10,713 nucleotides of DNA from VRUE01 sp040508545. Its GTDB lineage: Bacteria > Actinomycetota > Thermoleophilia > Solirubrobacterales > 70-9. Made by a program: the position numbers and the translations under genes. The notes below the pieces were generated by a model. It did not search any database. It was not told the DNA's origin and worked only from the letters and a program-made list of their open reading frames with translations. Below, in pieces: positions 1 through 5,947 of this stretch (its first letter is position 1; every line of letters begins with the position of its first letter). Location: contig JBEVMR010000096.1 in the NCBI GenBank assembly GCA_040508545.1, forward strand, positions 1-10,713, read 5' to 3'.

Positions 1-31
1 CCGCGCTTGCCCGCACTCAGCTGTCGATGCT

Positions 32-487
32 CTAGTCGTCGGCGCCGTGGCCGCCGCTGCCATGGTCGTCCCCGGGGGGATCGTCGGCGCCGTGGCCGCC
101 GCTGCCGTGATCATCTCCGGGCGGGTCGTCCGCGCTTCCACCGCGATCGTCACCGCCGCGCCCGCCCGGGTTGGCCTCGATCCTCGTCGCGATCCAGCGA
201 TCGCCGGAGCGGAAAGCGTGGACCTCGACCTGCGTTCCTCTGGAGAGCCCCCCGAGACCGCGGACGTGCTCGAAGGTGGTCGAGTTGCGGACCACGAAGC
301 GAATTCGTGAGCCGCTCGTGCTGTTGATGGTGAGGGCGCTGCCGTCTTTGGCGATGCTCCTCACCGTGCCGTCGAAGCTGTGCTGTCCGTCTCCGGACTT
401 CGCCGATCCGGTCCCGGCGGCAACTGCCAACATCAGAACCGCAACCGCTCCTGCGAGCAGCATCGAGGTGATTCGTTTCCTATTCAT
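32..487 (-). CDS. Secreted DUF5666-type protein with Asp/His/Gly-rich repeat tail
   Basis: A 151-residue exported protein. Residues 1-29 form a signal peptide: basic MNRKR, then a hydrophobic stretch, then a likely cleavage after GSA. Residues about 37-106 resemble the small beta-rich DUF5666 domain (an FDGTVRSI opening, a TTFEHV segment and a closing ATRIEA). The function of that domain family is not firmly known. Residues about 107-151 are low-complexity and contain two identical 15-residue units, ADDPPGDDHGSGGHG, then a third partial ADD. The Asp and His content would suit weak metal binding, but this is inference. I chose the ATG at 487 because it overlaps the stop of the upstream cupredoxin gene as ATGA (484-487) and gives a complete signal peptide. 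The same frame stays open further upstream, but it reads antisense-like, Arg-rich sequence through the cupredoxin gene. Expression probably depends on coupling to that gene. Confidence 0.8.
   Translation of the reverse strand: MNRKRITSMLLAGAVAVLMLAVAAGTGSAKSGDGQHSFDGTVRSIAKDGSALTINSTSGSRIRFVVRNSTTFEHVRGLGGLSRGTQVEVHAFRSGDRWIATRIEANPGGRGGDDRGGSADDPPGDDHGSGGHGADDPPGDDHGSGGHGADD
36..125 (-). repeat. Two tandem 45-bp coding repeats
   Basis: Two adjacent 45-bp units occupy 36-80 and 81-125, inside the 3' end of the DUF5666-type gene. They match at 39 of 45 bases, and the first 26 bases on the plus strand are identical. The six mismatches, at 62, 65, 68, 71, 77 and 80 in the first unit, all fall on third codon positions. 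Both units therefore encode the same 15 residues. The first few bases of a further copy follow at 126. Confidence 0.9.
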
Positions 488-912
488 TTGACGATCAACT
501 CCCCTTTCATTCCCTCTTCCTTGTGGTCCCCGACGGGGCAGTAGAACTCGTAGGTGCCCGGTTTCAGATCGACGGTCAGCTCGGCCTTGCCTCCCTGGAT
601 CGTCTCCGTCTCCTCCTCGAGTCCGTTGCCCTCGACCTCCACCGCGTGCGGCGCTTGCGACGCGTTGGTGAAGGCGATGGTGGTTTTGCCCGCCGTCGTA
701 GACAGCGAGGTCTTGTCGAAGGCGATGGCGCCGTCGGGGTCTGCGGCAAGCGCCAAGGTCTGGCTGCCTCCCGAGCTTTCCGACTGCGTCGTCGCCGCCG
801 CTTCGCCGGCGGTGTCGGAATCGGAGTCGTCGCTGCCGCAACCGGCGATGGGCAGGGCGACGGCTATGGCCAAAATCAAGGCCAACGGGTAAGTGTGGAA
901 TCGTGATGGCAT
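484..912 (-). CDS. Cupredoxin-domain lipoprotein (type 1 copper protein)
   Basis: A 142-residue predicted lipoprotein. Residues 1-25 form a lipoprotein signal with the lipobox PIAGC (Cys25 lipidated), followed by a Ser/Asp/Thr-rich linker to about residue 50. Residues about 51-142 form a plastocyanin/cupredoxin-like beta domain. The type 1 copper ligands appear complete: His89 in APHAVEV, Cys125 and His130 in YCPVGDH, and Met135, giving Cys-X4-His-X4-Met. Family knowledge implies an extracytoplasmic electron carrier or copper-binding protein. The redox partner is unknown. A GTG at 948 in the same frame would add 12 residues. The ATG at 912 is preferred because it gives a normal-length signal peptide, although no strong Shine-Dalgarno is seen for either. 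The stop overlaps the next gene's start (ATGA). The gene is divergent from a two-component system, which may control it. Confidence 0.88.
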   Translation of the reverse strand: MPSRFHTYPLALILAIAVALPIAGCGSDDSDSDTAGEAAATTQSESSGGSQTLALAADPDGAIAFDKTSLSTTAGKTTIAFTNASQAPHAVEVEGNGLEEETETIQGGKAELTVDLKPGTYEFYCPVGDHKEEGMKGELIVK

Positions 913-956
913 GCCCGCATCATTGCCCCGCTTTGGTCCTTCGCACACTGGGAAAT

Positions 957-970
957 AGGTCCTAGGACCT
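957..970. promoter_or_regulatory. Perfect 14-bp palindrome, candidate operator
   Basis: AGGTCCTAGGACCT is its own reverse complement. It sits in the only sizeable gap between the cupredoxin gene and the divergent histidine kinase. A separate GGTCCT lies at 935-940, 23 bp from the GGTCCT inside the palindrome. NarL/LuxR-type regulators commonly bind short inverted repeats as dimers, and a gene for one lies just downstream, so autoregulation together with control of the cupredoxin operon is plausible. No binding motif from a named regulator is claimed. Confidence 0.45.
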
Positions 971-984
971 CGAAAAAGGGCTAG

Positions 985-993
985 GGAAAGGGG
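985..993 (+). promoter_or_regulatory. Purine-rich ribosome binding site for the histidine kinase
   Basis: A GGGAAAGGGG tract ends at 993, six bases before the GTG at 1000 and twelve before the ATG at 1006. The spacing favours GTG 1000, or the TTG at 1003, over the ATG as start of the kinase. Confidence 0.5.
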
Positions 994-999
994 AATCTA

Positions 1000-2292
1000 G
1001 TGTTGATGAGAGGCAGGTTCACGGTGCTGGAGTTCGCCCTGTCGGGCTTGCTCAGCGTGCTCATCATCGGTCTGATCGCGATCTTCGCCTTCCGCGCGAT
1101 CGCTCGCGACGAGGCTTTGGACGAGGCCAAGGACTTGACCCGTGTGACCGCTGCCGCCGTGATCGAACCCGGGTTGACCCCGGCGCTCGTACGTGGCAAC
1201 CCGGCCGCGCTCGCGCGGTTCGACCGCGACCTCAACCGCCGCGCCCTGAGGATCGCCGGCATCGAAAGGATCAAGCTCTGGGCTCCCGACGGGCGGATCG
1301 TCTACTCCGACGAGCCGCGCCTGATCGGCAAGCGCTACACGCTGGAGGACGAGGAGCTCGACATCCTCCGCGGCGACAGCATCGAGGCCCACGTCAGCAA
1401 TCTGGACGAGCCTGAGAACCGCTACGAGCGGGGCAGGGGCGAGCTGCTCGAGGTCTACATGCGGGTCGAGCAGCCCGACGGCCGGCCGCTACTGTTCGAG
1501 TCATACCGGCCGACGGCGGCGATCAGCGATACCAGCCGCGACCTGACTTTCGCCTTCATTCCGGCGCTGCTCGGCGGTCTGCTGATCCTGCAGTTTGTCA
1601 ATCTGCCGCTCGCGCGGGCGCTGGCGGGGAACGTGCGCCGAGCGCGGCAGGAGCGCGAGGAGTACTTGCAGGCGGCGGTCGACGCATCCGAGCGCGAGCG
1701 CCGGCGGATCGCGGCCGACCTGCACGACGGCGTCGTACAGGACATGAACGGACTCTCACTCTCGATCGCGGCCGAGGCCCGCGGCGCCGAGGCCCGCGGC
1801 GAACACGACGCGGCCGACCGGCTGCGGCGGATCTCGGACTCAGGCCGCCAGCTGACCCGCGGCCTGCGCAACGCCCTGGTCGACATCTATCCGCCCACCC
1901 TGCACCGCGAGGGCTTGGCGCCGGCGCTCGCCGACCTCGCCGAGGGCGTCGGCCGGCGGGGCATCGCCGTCGATCTCGACGTGGCCGATTCGCTCGATTT
2001 GAACCCCGACCTGGAGTCGCTGTTCTTCCGGATCGCCCAGGAGGGGATGCGGAACGTCGTCAGCCATTCGGGGGCAACGCACGCGACGCTGTCCGTGGCT
2101 CGTGAAGACGGGCGGGTCACGATCGTCGTCGGGGATGACGGCCAGGGCTTCGACACCAGCTCGCCGGCGCCGGCCGGCCACTTCGGGCTGCGGGCGCTCG
2201 AGTCGCTGACCGAGGATGCTGGGGGAGCATTTGCCGTCAGCGCGCAGCCGGGTGGCGGCGCCGAGATCCGAGCGGAGGTGCCGGTCGAGTGA
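1000..2292 (+). CDS. NarL-type sensor histidine kinase
   Basis: A 430-residue membrane sensor kinase (EC 2.7.13.3) that autophosphorylates and passes phosphate to the regulator encoded next. Transmembrane helix 1 spans residues about 10-32 and helix 2 about 182-205. They flank an outside domain of about 145 residues with a PAS/Cache-like look (IKLWAPDGRIVYSD near 91-104), whose ligand is unknown. The HisKA_3 dimerisation domain carries the phospho-acceptor His242 in ADLHDGVVQ. The HATPase domain shows an N-box-like EGMRNVVSHS (348-357), a G-box DDGQGF (379-384) and FGLRAL (395-400). All key motifs look intact. The start is GTG at 1000, with TTG 1003 and ATG 1006 as alternatives. The stop overlaps the regulator's GTG start as GTGA (2289-2292). 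It is divergent from the cupredoxin operon. Confidence 0.93.
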   Translation: MLMRGRFTVLEFALSGLLSVLIIGLIAIFAFRAIARDEALDEAKDLTRVTAAAVIEPGLTPALVRGNPAALARFDRDLNRRALRIAGIERIKLWAPDGRIVYSDEPRLIGKRYTLEDEELDILRGDSIEAHVSNLDEPENRYERGRGELLEVYMRVEQPDGRPLLFESYRPTAAISDTSRDLTFAFIPALLGGLLILQFVNLPLARALAGNVRRARQEREEYLQAAVDASERERRRIAADLHDGVVQDMNGLSLSIAAEARGAEARGEHDAADRLRRISDSGRQLTRGLRNALVDIYPPTLHREGLAPALADLAEGVGRRGIAVDLDVADSLDLNPDLESLFFRIAQEGMRNVVSHSGATHATLSVAREDGRVTIVVGDDGQGFDTSSPAPAGHFGLRALESLTEDAGGAFAVSAQPGGGAEIRAEVPVE

Positions 2293-2924
2293 TTCGCGTC
2301 TGCCTGGTCGACGACCATCCCACCTTCAGGGCCGGGTTGCGGGCGCTGCTCGAAGCCTCGGAGATCGAGGTGGCGGGGGAGGCGTCGAACGGCGCTGACG
2401 CGGTGGACTGCGCCCGCGAGACGGAACCCGACGTGGTCCTGATGGACCTCTCGATGCCCGGCGTCGACGGCGTCGAGGCCACTCGCCAGATCAGCCGGGA
2501 ATTGCCACAGATCCCGGTCGTCGTCCTGACCTCGTTCTCCGACCGTGCCCGCATCGTCGACGCGCTCGACTCGGGGGCCGTGGGCTACCTGCTGAAGGAC
2601 GCCGATCCAGACGAGCTGATCCGCGGCATCCAGGCCGCCGCCGCGGGCCACTCGCCGCTCGACCCGCGAGCGGCGCGCGAGATCCTCGCCAGCCGCCAGG
2701 GCTCATCCGACGGCGCCGCCCTCTCACCACGCGAGGCCGATGTGCTGCGACTCGTGGCCTCGGGCTACGCCAACAAGGCGATCGCGCTGCGACTCGGGAT
2801 CAGCGAGAAGACCGTCAAGAACCACCTCTCGGCGGTCTTCCAGAAGATCGGCGTCACCGACCGGACCCAGGCGGCGCTGTGGGCGCAGCGCCACGAGGGC
2901 GAGGTCAGTGGCGGGTTCGGCTGA
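2289..2924 (+). CDS. NarL/FixJ-family response regulator
   Basis: A 211-residue DNA-binding response regulator, cognate partner of the kinase just upstream. The receiver domain (about 1-118) has the acidic pair Asp8/Asp9, the phosphorylation site Asp53 in LMDLSMPG, Thr81 and Lys103, so it should be switchable by phosphorylation. The C-terminal LuxR/GerE helix-turn-helix (about 145-201) contains LSPREADVLRLVASGY and ISEKTVKNHL. The GTG start lies inside the kinase stop (GTGA), which implies translational coupling and matched expression. Candidate targets are its own operon and the divergent cupredoxin pair, through the palindrome at 957-970. It ends 28 bases before the convergent sulfatase gene. 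I see no hairpin terminator in that gap. Confidence 0.95.
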   Translation: MIRVCLVDDHPTFRAGLRALLEASEIEVAGEASNGADAVDCARETEPDVVLMDLSMPGVDGVEATRQISRELPQIPVVVLTSFSDRARIVDALDSGAVGYLLKDADPDELIRGIQAAAAGHSPLDPRAAREILASRQGSSDGAALSPREADVLRLVASGYANKAIALRLGISEKTVKNHLSAVFQKIGVTDRTQAALWAQRHEGEVSGGFG

Positions 2925-2952
2925 CGCGACAGGTCTGAAGCGGTACAGCGAG

Positions 2953-4272
2953 CTACTCGCCGGCCGCCCCGACGGGATCGTTGGGGGACTCTTGCCAGGG
3001 GTCGTTCGACCACGCCCCTGGTGGCTCCTCGACCGGGCCGTTCAGCAGCGGGTCCTCCGTCGCCTCCATCCACCTCGAAAGTCGTTCCCGCATCTCGTCC
3101 AGGGGAGCGCGATGGTCAGGATCCTCGGCCAGGCTATGCGCCTCGTTTGGATCCAAGATCAGGTCGAACAACTGCTCCTCTGGGACCTTCTGCTCGCCCC
3201 AGCCGTGCTCGACGAGCAGGGTCTTGCTGGCGCTGTCGTCGCAGTTCGCCAGGACCGGCCGGTCGTAGTCGTCGAAGCGGCGGATGTACTTCCAGCGCTC
3301 GGTGCGGACCGCGCGCAGGGGCTGGTAGGCCGCGTGAAAGGTCATCTCGGCGAAGACCTCGTCGTTGACGGTGTTGGCCTCACCCTCGACGAGTGGCATC
3401 AACGAGGTTCCCTGCAACCACGATGGTCTCTCGATCCCGGCGAGCTCGCAGATCGTCGGGTAGATGTCGAGGTGGCTGACGAGCCCGTCGACGACGCGGC
3501 CGCCGGAGAAGCCCCGCGGTCCGCGCACGATCATCATCACGCCGATGCCGCGGTCGTAGAGCGTCGCCTTGGCGTTCGGGAAGGCGAGGCCGTGGTCGGT
3601 CGTGCAGATGATCAGCGTGTCGTCCAGGAGGCCGGTCTGGTGCAGGCCGTTGAGGACGGCACCGATCCCCTGGTCCAGGGAGCGGGCGCTCGCCTTGAAT
3701 GCCGCCATGTCGGCGCGCGTCTCGGGGGTGTCGGGCAGGTTCGGCGGTGGCAGCGAGTAGAGCGTGTCGCGCACCGAGGTCGGCGCCTTGAAGGTGCGGT
3801 GGGTCTCGAAGAAGCCGACCGACATGAAGAACGGCTGCGGGGTTGCGGCAAGGCGTTCGATAGCCGTCGGCGCTATGTCGCTCGCATGGTTGCTGTCGAC
3901 CTCGATCACCTCGTCGTAGCCGATCACCTCTGGGTCCTCGGAGATGTGCTGCTCGCCGATCAGGACGGAGTGGTAGCCGGCCGAGCGCAGGGGGTGGACC
4001 AGGTGTTGGCCGTAGTCGTTCAGCCTCCAGCCCCGGTGCGCGAGGCCGAGCAGGCCGTTGTTGTGGCAGTACTGCCCCGTCAGCAGGGAGGCGCGGCTGC
4101 CCGAGCAGGTAGGCGCGGCGCAGAAGGCGTTGCGGAAGAGCATCCCCTGGTCGGCGAGGAGCTGGATGTTCGGCGTTGGCACCGGGAAGCCGTAGGGCTG
4201 CACGTAGCGGCCGGTGTCATGGGAGTGGATGTAGAGGATGTTCGGATGGGTCTTGCCGGTCTGTGAGCTCAC
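2953..4272 (-). CDS. Sulfatase family protein, sulfamidase-like, atypical active site
   Basis: A 439-residue alkaline-phosphatase-superfamily sulfatase without signal peptide or membrane segment, so probably cytoplasmic. The fold is recognisable from NILYIHSHDTGR at 11-22, the nucleophile region PTCSGSRASLLTGQ with Cys56, CTTDHG with Asp226/His227, Lys235, and a C-terminal EEQLFDLILDPNEAHSLAEDP segment. The general style resembles heparan N-sulfatase (SGSH) homologues. Three positions differ from textbook sulfatases: Gly replaces Pro in the C-X-P-X-R maturation motif, His18-Asp19 replaces the usual Asp-Asp, and GEQH (106-109) replaces GK-X-H. The substrate is unknown. It could be a sulfate ester or sulfamate, and another hydrolase activity cannot be excluded. 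The start is GTG at 4272, 11 bases after the sulfotransferase stop, so the two are probably co-transcribed. Confidence 0.87.
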   Translation of the reverse strand: MSSQTGKTHPNILYIHSHDTGRYVQPYGFPVPTPNIQLLADQGMLFRNAFCAAPTCSGSRASLLTGQYCHNNGLLGLAHRGWRLNDYGQHLVHPLRSAGYHSVLIGEQHISEDPEVIGYDEVIEVDSNHASDIAPTAIERLAATPQPFFMSVGFFETHRTFKAPTSVRDTLYSLPPPNLPDTPETRADMAAFKASARSLDQGIGAVLNGLHQTGLLDDTLIICTTDHGLAFPNAKATLYDRGIGVMMIVRGPRGFSGGRVVDGLVSHLDIYPTICELAGIERPSWLQGTSLMPLVEGEANTVNDEVFAEMTFHAAYQPLRAVRTERWKYIRRFDDYDRPVLANCDDSASKTLLVEHGWGEQKVPEEQLFDLILDPNEAHSLAEDPDHRAPLDEMRERLSRWMEATEDPLLNGPVEEPPGAWSNDPWQESPNDPVGAAGE

Positions 4273-4283
4273 GTCGATCTAAT

Positions 4284-5198
4284 TTACTTTGAGGCAGATG
4301 CGGCGACCGTGGGGGTCAGGTCGAATGCCCTGCCCAGCCGCAGCTCGCTGTAGCGCTTGGCCCAGTCGTCGTTGACGCCGTCGGATTGGCGCTTCATCCG
4401 CGGCTCGAAATCGAAGTCGGCCGGAGCGGAGAGGTCGAGGCGCTCCAGCAGGCGCAGCGTGCTGGTCTCGTAGTCGGCCTCGAAGTTCTCGTAGAGGACG
4501 AGGATCGGCTTGATCCCGCTGTGCTCGAAGAAGGCGTCCCAGCTCGCTTCCTCGAAGAGGATCTGGTTGAGCAGGTGATCGATGGCGCCGAAGTGGAAGC
4601 GCAGCTGCGGCCGGTGCTCCTCGATGAAGCTCTTATATGGGGGAGAGCCGTCCTCCTCGACCGACGTCGCCTTTGCGTTGGCCTGGCTCTCCCGCCAGGT
4701 GGCCGTCTGCACCGCCTTCCAGAGCGAGACCGCTTGCCGCAGCTTGTTGGCCCTGATCACCCGGACGAAGGTGACCTCGGGGAAGACCGTCGTGAGAAGG
4801 TCCGCGAGGGGGAGGTCCCGGTAGCTCGGCACGTTGCGCAGCAGGCTGACGAAATCCCCCAGATAGCCCCACATCAGCTTGGCGCCGAAGACGCCGTTCG
4901 GGGTGGTGCCGGCATCGAGGGCCCACTCGAGATAGCGGTCGTAGGCGGCGCGACTCCACAGCGGCGAGCGCGGCGGGGGCTCGCTGCCGATGCTGCGCTC
5001 GCCCAGGTGATCGCGGATCGACTGGTCCTCGATCCCGAGGAAGTACTCCTCCGGTCGTCGCGGCCGGCCGCTGTAGCGGAGCGCCTCGAAGTACTCCTCC
5101 GGCTTGCCGGCGACCCGGGTTTCGGTCAGGGCATGACAGACCAGGGTGCTGCCGCTTCGCGGGGTGGCGCAGACGAGATAGGAACGGTCGGGTTGCAT
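4284..5198 (-). CDS. Stf0-type sulfotransferase
   Basis: A 304-residue PAPS-dependent sulfotransferase resembling mycobacterial Stf0, the trehalose 2-sulfotransferase family. The N-terminus SYLVCATPRSGSTLVC (6-21) is the 5'-phosphosulfate-binding loop. GKPEEYF (31-37) matches the family G-X-P-X-E-F-F motif, whose Glu is the proposed catalytic base in Stf0. FGAKLMW (104-110), VRVIRANKLRQAVSLWKA (145-162) and a C-terminal MKRQSD (268-273) are also family-like. The acceptor is not determined by sequence. Trehalose or another glucose-containing metabolite is the family-based guess. The ATG at 5198 places the PAPS loop at the usual distance from the N-terminus, but the upstream sequence has no good Shine-Dalgarno. 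The gene lies 42 AT-rich bases downstream of a histidine phosphatase gene and 11 bases upstream of a sulfatase gene. Confidence 0.88.
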   Translation of the reverse strand: MQPDRSYLVCATPRSGSTLVCHALTETRVAGKPEEYFEALRYSGRPRRPEEYFLGIEDQSIRDHLGERSIGSEPPPRSPLWSRAAYDRYLEWALDAGTTPNGVFGAKLMWGYLGDFVSLLRNVPSYRDLPLADLLTTVFPEVTFVRVIRANKLRQAVSLWKAVQTATWRESQANAKATSVEEDGSPPYKSFIEEHRPQLRFHFGAIDHLLNQILFEEASWDAFFEHSGIKPILVLYENFEADYETSTLRLLERLDLSAPADFDFEPRMKRQSDGVNDDWAKRYSELRLGRAFDLTPTVAASASK

Positions 5199-5240
5199 GG
5201 GGAAAGTTTCTTAAGTATGTCTATCAAGAAAGAATGCTAT

Positions 5241-5909
5241 TTACCAGGGGTCCCAAGGGCGTTCCATCCAAGCGAGGCAGGTCCAGCCGGGGGTTTCGGC
5301 ATCCATCGGGTGCCAGCGCTCGCCGCTCTCGAAGACGCTGAGCCCGCAGTTGACGCTGCGCAGATGCCACATGCGCTTTGACAGCCCCGGCCCGAAGGCA
5401 TCTCCGAGCAGCGAATCGAAGAGAAAGAAGCGCAAGAAAATGCCGTGGGTGACCAGCAGCGGAACCTCTCCCCGGATCGTCGTCTCCAGTTCACCCTTCA
5501 GGTGTCTTACCCGGGCCAGGACGTCGTTGAACGACTCGCTTCCCCCGCTGCTGTAGTCAGGATCGTCGCGATGCTCGTGCATCCGCTCCGACCAGCGTTG
5601 GAGCCTCTGCTGCTCGGCGTCGAGGTGTCCGTAGCCCACCGGCTCGCGCAGCTCATGGACATAGTCAAGTTCGATGGGCTCGAGCCCAAGCAGCTCTCCG
5701 ATCGGCTTGGCGGTTTCTGCGGCCCGCCGGAGGGGGCTGTGGAGCAGCTTGGTCACGCCCCGCTGGCGCATGGCCGCGGCCGCGGCCCGAGCTTCCTCCA
5801 TGCCCCGCTCCGTGAGCCTGTCTCCCTCTGCCTGGGGCAGGGCGGCGAGCTGGGGATCTGCGTTGGAGACAGACTCCCCGTGGCGAAGCATGTAGACGCG
5901 AACGGCCAC
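5241..5909 (-). CDS. Histidine phosphatase (phosphoglycerate mutase-like)
   Basis: A 222-residue cytoplasmic enzyme of the histidine phosphatase superfamily, branch 1. The N-terminal LRHGES has the phospho-accepting His10 with Arg9. SPLRRAAETA at 58-67 supplies a second Arg (Arg61 or Arg62). Glu86 in HELRE is the likely acid, and His155 in VTHGIF completes the catalytic pocket. Members include phosphoglycerate mutases and many sugar-phosphate or nucleotide phosphatases. The sequence does not say which this is, and true mutase activity is not supported over phosphatase activity. The GTG start at 5909 places RHG at the normal distance from the N-terminus. It is the first gene of a likely unit with the sulfotransferase and sulfatase, and is divergent from nhaA across only 38 bases. 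The C-terminal tail is Trp-rich (residues 209-222). Confidence 0.87.
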   Translation of the reverse strand: MAVRVYMLRHGESVSNADPQLAALPQAEGDRLTERGMEEARAAAAAMRQRGVTKLLHSPLRRAAETAKPIGELLGLEPIELDYVHELREPVGYGHLDAEQQRLQRWSERMHEHRDDPDYSSGGSESFNDVLARVRHLKGELETTIRGEVPLLVTHGIFLRFFLFDSLLGDAFGPGLSKRMWHLRSVNCGLSVFESGERWHPMDAETPGWTCLAWMERPWDPW

Positions 5910-5947
5910 CGAACGACGAGCTTAGAGCGGGATGAAAGGCTTGTCGG

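Noticed and set aside
488..841. N-terminal extension of the DUF5666-type gene to 841
   Set aside because: The extension is Arg/Gly-rich out-of-frame reading of the cupredoxin gene. The true start at 487 has a signal peptide and an ATGA overlap.
2925..2952. Possible bidirectional terminator between the convergent regulator and sulfatase
   Set aside because: I find no stable inverted repeat with a T-tract in these 28 bases.
2740..4266. A 508-residue open frame on the plus strand
   Set aside because: It lies antisense to the sulfatase and overlaps the end of the response regulator. Its translation has no recognisable domain, and the opposite strand carries clear motifs.
5199..5240. AT-rich gap between the histidine phosphatase and sulfotransferase as a separate promoter
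   Set aside because: It is notably AT-rich, but I could not place a -35/-10 pair with proper spacing on the minus strand, so no promoter is called.
4386..5381. A 331-residue open frame on the plus strand
   Set aside because: It is antisense to the Stf0-type sulfotransferase, whose PAPS-binding loop is on the minus strand. It is a high-GC shadow frame.
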